Origin: Tulasnella sp. 424
Lineage: Eukaryota; Basidiomycota; Agaricomycetes; Cantharellales; Tulasnellaceae
DNA length: 33,316 nucleotides
NCBI GenBank assembly: GCA_019633425.1
Contig: WSUB01000295.1
Location: 1 to 33,316 of the forward strand
Reading direction: 5' to 3'
Both the position numbers and the translations under genes were made by a program. The first letter of the stretch is position 1. Every line of letters begins with the position of its first letter. Shown here in pieces: positions 29,501 to 33,316 of the stretch. Under the pieces are notes generated by a model. It was given only the letters and a program-made list of their open reading frames with translations. It was not told the DNA's origin and ran no database searches.

Positions 29501-31092
29501 CGCTGAAAGTACATCCTTACCTTGGATCACATCTGGTGACGGAATGGCTCTCCACAGATGGCTCGCGCGGAAATCAGGGAGAGAGAGAGCAAGCTCGGAC
29601 TCTGATATGATCAGACGATCCCAATCTCGCACCACCCACCCCTGCCTATTGCCAGAGAGCTCGAGCCGATATGCGTCCGCATAAAATGCTCCTCCTCGCA
29701 CGAACCACCGGATTGGCATACATGCCCTCCCATCCTTTAAAAGTGTCGGTTCCCAGATATAAAAGTCCTTCTCGGCGGGTCCTTTCCCCGTCCGGATCAT
29801 GGGTGTTAGCAGGTCCGGGTCGAGCTTATGACGCCATCGACGGCCGTGCCATGCCTGTTCCAATTTCGGGCCGACATCTTCCGGGTAAAAGTGTAGATAT
29901 TTGCGCACAACGGGATTCGACATTTCCTTCGATACACAGTTCAATCAGTTGCCGCATTTGAAAAAATTACTTGCACGAATGGAGATGTGTGACTCACCTG
30001 CCCAATAAGGCTACCTAGATCATTAGCGTAGTATGTGTGACCGAGCGCACCGGAGTATTTGATGGTGCCGATGCCGCAAAGTTTCTGCAGGGATGCCTGG
30101 AAGTTCTTCATGGCCCGTACAGACGGCAGATTGTTGACGCCGTTCATACGGAGCAGCCAAAGAAGTAGATCTAACTGCCTTTCGGAAAAGGCTGATCGAG
30201 GCAGGTGCATTAAAATGTCAAGGGTACAAGACTAGATCAACAGGTGTGAGCATTGGTGATCTAGGACCGCAAAAGGTAGAGGTCCAAGCTCACGAGCTTG
30301 TCGCTCCAAGGGAACCAATCGTTTGTATTCGAAGGAGGCTTCTCTGTGCAGGCATTCGATAGATTAGTGACCTGACTACTCTCGCCGATACAGGACGGGT
30401 GTTGCATTGTAACTAGATACTCACCGGGCTGGCCAACATGATCACGAACAGGAGATTCAACCTCCTCATCGCTTCTTTCGCACTCTCCTTCGTCGGACTC
30501 TTCATCCAGGTGGACTTCTCCGTCGAGCATCCTACTCAGCCCCGTCGCTATGCTCAAAATCTCCGCCTGTGTGGATGGGAGATCCAAGGTCAAGCTGTCC
30601 TCTTGGCCTCCTAGGGTGCTTCTCAATGACTCATAGACTGACGTATCCTCGGCAGCAGTATGCTTGGCAGGATCACTCAATGACGGGTTTGGTTGGTACG
30701 ACTCAAAGCCGGAGTCTGCACCCAATTGTTCAGAGGCGGGATATTGCCGGAGATGACTCGCTGCTCGCTGTTGAACACCCTGAATGACTGATCAAAGCAC
30801 GGGGCCGATGTGCTGCTCCGATGTCGTCTCATCGGTTGCCCTCACCACTGCCGCGTGATGTGTCTGTGACTTGATATGTCTTCCACGGTTCTTTTTGTTG
30901 AACCATATATGGTCCTGACAGAGACCGCATCTTGACTTTCCTTCATTTGGAGTCCCAGGCTCCCCGTCTATCCACACTGAATTAGAATTCACCACCAAGG
31001 TCTCAATGACTTAGTCGCATTCCGGTGGGAGTTTGGTGTGAAGGCTCACTCTCAGTAATAACATTGGTATTAGTGGCGGGTGGTGTAAACAT
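26543..31092 (-). pseudogene. Large transposase-like gene of element 2, two lesions
   Basis: Twelve exons: 31092-31050, 30976-30846, 30779-30294, 30231-29998, 29926-29521, 29442-29154, 29099-28763, 28694-28436, 28373-28015, 27941-27461, 27390-27015, 26926-26543. That is about 1262 codons. The N-terminus has a C2H2-like finger (CGLCQ...HIKSQTHH), then an acidic low-complexity stretch. The core has YCDDTSGNVSKRWNKH, DPHSDTPIEILHVVLLGF, KPKFHLILHLP, FATEAFESFNGIIRSKS and APSRDIARAF. The last exon has INMQHHCLGNACD and LNMAQMRNAAH. These blocks are typical of large fungal DNA-transposon proteins, perhaps Tnp2/CACTA-related; the catalytic triad is not certain to me. Lesions: TAG at 28448-28446, where SPV stop HLQGFDP suggests an original TGG, and a one-base loss near 27092 that separates QLPSP from YYMPRF. 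Confidence 0.75.
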
Positions 31093-31396
31093 CGAATAGA
31101 ATAAGGAATAACGATTATCTCCAACGGCACAGCGAACGAGAAGGTAAGTGGTGAGGAAAGGGTGATGATGAGAGGTTGCCGGGACCGGGCAGAGATTAGC
31201 GGAGGAGATATTTTTGAAGGGTGACGCGTGTTGCCCCCTTAGGGCAGCTTCACCTCGCCATTTTCGAAAGCCGCGCTAGCCCCACGCCTTATGAATCCCG
31301 GGCTTTCACGATTTTTCACAAAAGCTCATCTCCCGGCCCGCTTTTCTTCTTTTTAAATCCGGTTGTGCAAACGCTGTACTTTGACGTCTGGCCGTG
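31093..31396. other. Right subterminal and promoter region of element 2
   Basis: About 300 bases from the transposase ATG to the element end. No gene. It ends TCTGGCCGTG, the inverted counterpart of the left end. Confidence 0.5.
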
Positions 31397-32239
31397 TAGA
31401 GGAACAACTTGCCCGGATGATTCACCTTCCTACCGAGTTCATTTATGTCTTCCCCGAGCCTACTCAAAAGTATCACAGAGTCACATCCAGGCGCCAGGCG
31501 CCAGGCTCTGGGCATCGGTCATGTTCTCCGAGTTCCGCTTGCGACCGAGGCTCAAGCCAAACAATGCCCGGACCTCTTTGGTCAGGTGAAGCGGCAGCTC
31601 CTTTGGCTGTCGACTCCCTCCTCCTAGCAACCATCCTTCTCTTCTCGCGCTCCTTACCTTTCCCTTTCCACTTTCGACTGCGACAGGCAGAACCTTTTCG
31701 GGAAAATGAGGCGGTTGGCGTGGACTCACGACGGAAGCTAAGAGAACGATGAGGCGGACCTGAATGCGTGAAATAAACGGACGTGGTGATTATGAATGCT
31801 GATTGGATCGTTTGTACGGGTGGCCTGGTGGGAGGGGCTGCTCTGCTTGATTCTGGAACCAGATGCGCTTCGACTCGTCGACTGATGGGAACAAAAACCC
31901 CTCCGACTGTGTTTGAGGCTTCCTCCTAAAAGGATTTTCCAAATAAAGCTACATACCATAATTACGTACCCAGACGCCACAATCATGATCTCGGTCACCC
32001 CCATGCTTATTTCTTGGCGCGAAACTAAAGAAAGGTCGGTTTGGGCCACCGTAAGTGCCTCTTGAGGACCCCTTATTTCGGTGCTCTCATGCTGGCCAAT
32101 ACGAGGAAACAATTATTTGGGGTTGTTTGAGCGGAGATGGGTGGAAGCAGCCACAACGTGATGGGAGGTCAGGTAGCAAACCAGCCTTTTCGCGGTCTTG
32201 TGGCTTACTGCACGGCAACAGCGTGGTCCTGCATCGCCC
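31397..32239 (+). repeat. Cassette D, right fragment
   Basis: Starts with TAGA, the right target duplication of element 2 (31397-31400). It continues with the cassette (CTTGCCCGGATGATTCACC, CTCTGGGCATCGGTCATG) and follows cassette B through GTGCCTCTTGAGGACCC (32056) and GGTCTTGTGGCTTAC to GTGGTCCTG. In cassette B this point is about 100 bases before the DUF6535 start codon; here no gene follows. Confidence 0.8.
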
Positions 32240-32521
32240 ATGTTCTCGGTAATCCTCCTGCGGTGCAAGCTCGACAATGCCCTTGTTGGCCACGTCAAGC
32301 GCCTCCGTCAGCTGTCCACCCTCCTTGGGGTCATCCTCCTCTTCTCTCGTTCTTTACTTTTCCCGTTCCACGATCGACTGCGATGGGTGGAACCTTTCCG
32401 GGGGATGTGAGGCGGCTGGCATGGGCTCACGATGGAAGCTAAGAGAACGACGCGGCGGACCTGCAGGTTTAGGTATGATGCCTGGGATGAACGAGCGTGG
32501 TGCGAGGATAAAGGCTGGTTT
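32240..32521 (+). repeat. Cassette E, partial
   Basis: Begins CATCGCCCATGTTCTCGG, matching the middle of cassette C (from 14877), and runs in register through CCTGCAGGTTTAGG and GCCTGGGATGAAC to GGCTGGTTT, where similarity stops. It is joined directly to the distal end of cassette D. Confidence 0.8.
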
Positions 32522-33316
32522 CACCCCTAGCAAATCACGATTTTCTCATGCGACTTAGTGTGAGAAAATCCTCGGAGGTGGTGGCCTTTTCACCACCACT
32601 TTCTCAGCAAATGTAATTCTGAAGACTTTCTTCTTCATTTCAGGCTTGTAAAGAAAATACTTAGACTATTTCAAAAGATTTTCTGTCTTATTTTCTCTTC
32701 TCATTTTAGGATGGATCCTTTTAGTCCGAATTTTAGCCAATCCAAAAACGCAAAGCATAGTCTATTCCATTTTACATATCCTTTTCTCCAGTGGAAAGGT
32801 ATTGTGATTTTGCATCATCATTTTCTCACTATGCAAAAAATGTGGAAGCCAATGCCAGACATTTTCAGTTCAATAAACTTCTGTGAGCTTTTCTTAACTT
32901 GACTTTCTGTACTGCAAAAAGTGGGATGAAATCTCCTGGCATTTTATTCTCTACTTCCTCACTATTTCAGCTCCAGTTTTCTCCTGAAATAATTTTCTGG
33001 AAAATTTTCTTCAGTGCAGAAAATCACATTCTCAAAGTGTCAGTTACTTACCAACATATTCTCTACTTGCCAAAACATTTCAGAAAAGGTTGCATCATTG
33101 TCTCTAGCCCTCCATCTTGAACAATTTTTCTTATGATCAAAATTTTCACAGTTTTCTGAAAACACTTTTCTTTGTTGCTGAAACCTCTACCATTTCATCA
33201 GTTGGATTTTCTCAACTTTTAAAAGGCTGCTGATAACAACAGTGTCTTTTCTTCAATCTGGAAAATCTCAAGTCTTGTTTCAACCTGCTTTTCTGCTGGC
33301 TAGAAAATCTGGCACA
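32522..33316. mobile_element. AT-rich TTTTCT/AGAAAA block, possible edge of a third insertion
   Basis: Composition changes abruptly where cassette E breaks off. By eye there are about 15 TTTTCT and several AGAAAA in under 800 bases, in both orientations. No gene is supported. Dense short motifs at the edge of an insertion resemble subterminal binding repeats of DNA transposons. The far end is outside the window, so neither inverted repeat nor target duplication can be tested. Confidence 0.4.
32539..32570. repeat. Perfect 10-bp inverted repeat
   Basis: GATTTTCTCA and TGAGAAAATC with a 12-base loop, at the start of the AT-rich block. A second small hairpin follows (GGTGGTG 32577-32583 with CACCACC 32591-32597). 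Confidence 0.75.

Larger units (their letters stand above)
23764..31396. mobile_element. 7.6-kb transposon-like element with CACGGCCA ends
   Basis: The left end reads CACGGCCATACG. The right end, reverse-complemented, reads CACGGCCAGACG: 11 of 12 identical, then diverging. TAGA flanks both sides, and cassette D continues across the join exactly as in cassette C. Inside are two co-oriented minus-strand genes, a 1262-codon transposase-like gene and a 499-aa gene of unknown function. Short CAC.../...GTG ends and a short target duplication recall CACTA-like elements, but that assignment is tentative. The transposase has two lesions, so this copy is probably immobile by itself. Confidence 0.75.

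Noticed and set aside
1..33316. tRNA, rRNA or CRISPR arrays
   Set aside because: I saw no cloverleaf with conserved arms, no rRNA core sequences, and no regularly spaced repeats with unique spacers. A dedicated scan was not possible.

Overview
The window looks like nuclear DNA of a basidiomycete fungus, most likely an Agaricomycete. Genes are broken by many 50-80 bp GT-AG introns with CTAAC-like branch points. The gene content is also typical: several DUF6535-type membrane proteins, a fungal alpha-kinase, a highly divergent protein kinase and large transposase-like genes. I cannot name the species.

Layout. Positions 1-1825 (-) hold a decayed protein kinase that runs off the left edge. Positions 2590-5202, 7249-9955 and 11472-14023 (+) are three tandem six-exon paralogues of one DUF6535 gene. 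The third is intact (754 codons by my splice model). The first two each carry one in-frame stop. A fourth copy survives only as exon 1 at 6718-6900. Each gene is followed by a similar non-coding cassette of about 1.2-1.4 kb, so gene plus cassette is the unit of tandem duplication.

A further cassette copy starts near 16.5 kb and has been split by two nested insertions. Insertion 1 (16606-23433, 6828 bp) has 75-bp terminal inverted repeats (5 mismatches), which begin TATGGCGCGC, and a 6-bp target duplication CACCAG. It carries two convergent genes: a DDE integrase-like gene (+, 17377-19151) and an eight-exon alpha-kinase gene (-, 22871-19559). Insertion 2 (23764-31396, 7633 bp) has short inverted ends (CACGGCCA) and a 4-bp duplication TAGA. 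It carries an intact 499-aa gene of unknown function (-, 26122-24299) and a 12-exon transposase-like gene (-, 31092-26543) with a nonsense codon and a frameshift. Removing both insertions on paper restores a cassette collinear with the others.

The split cassette continues to 32239. There it jumps back to an internal cassette position, as if a DUF6535 gene had been deleted by recombination between cassettes. At about 32522 the sequence changes to an AT-rich block full of TTTTCT/AGAAAA motifs that starts with two hairpins. This may be the edge of a third insertion.

Overall this is a rapidly evolving accessory locus: a tandem membrane-protein family decaying by point mutation and recombination, and serving as a landing site for DNA transposons. 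The most novel candidate is the 6.8-kb TIR element that pairs a DDE integrase with an alpha-kinase. Exon coordinates are read by eye from splice motifs, reading phase and paralogue comparison. Family names come from motif recognition, not from a search.
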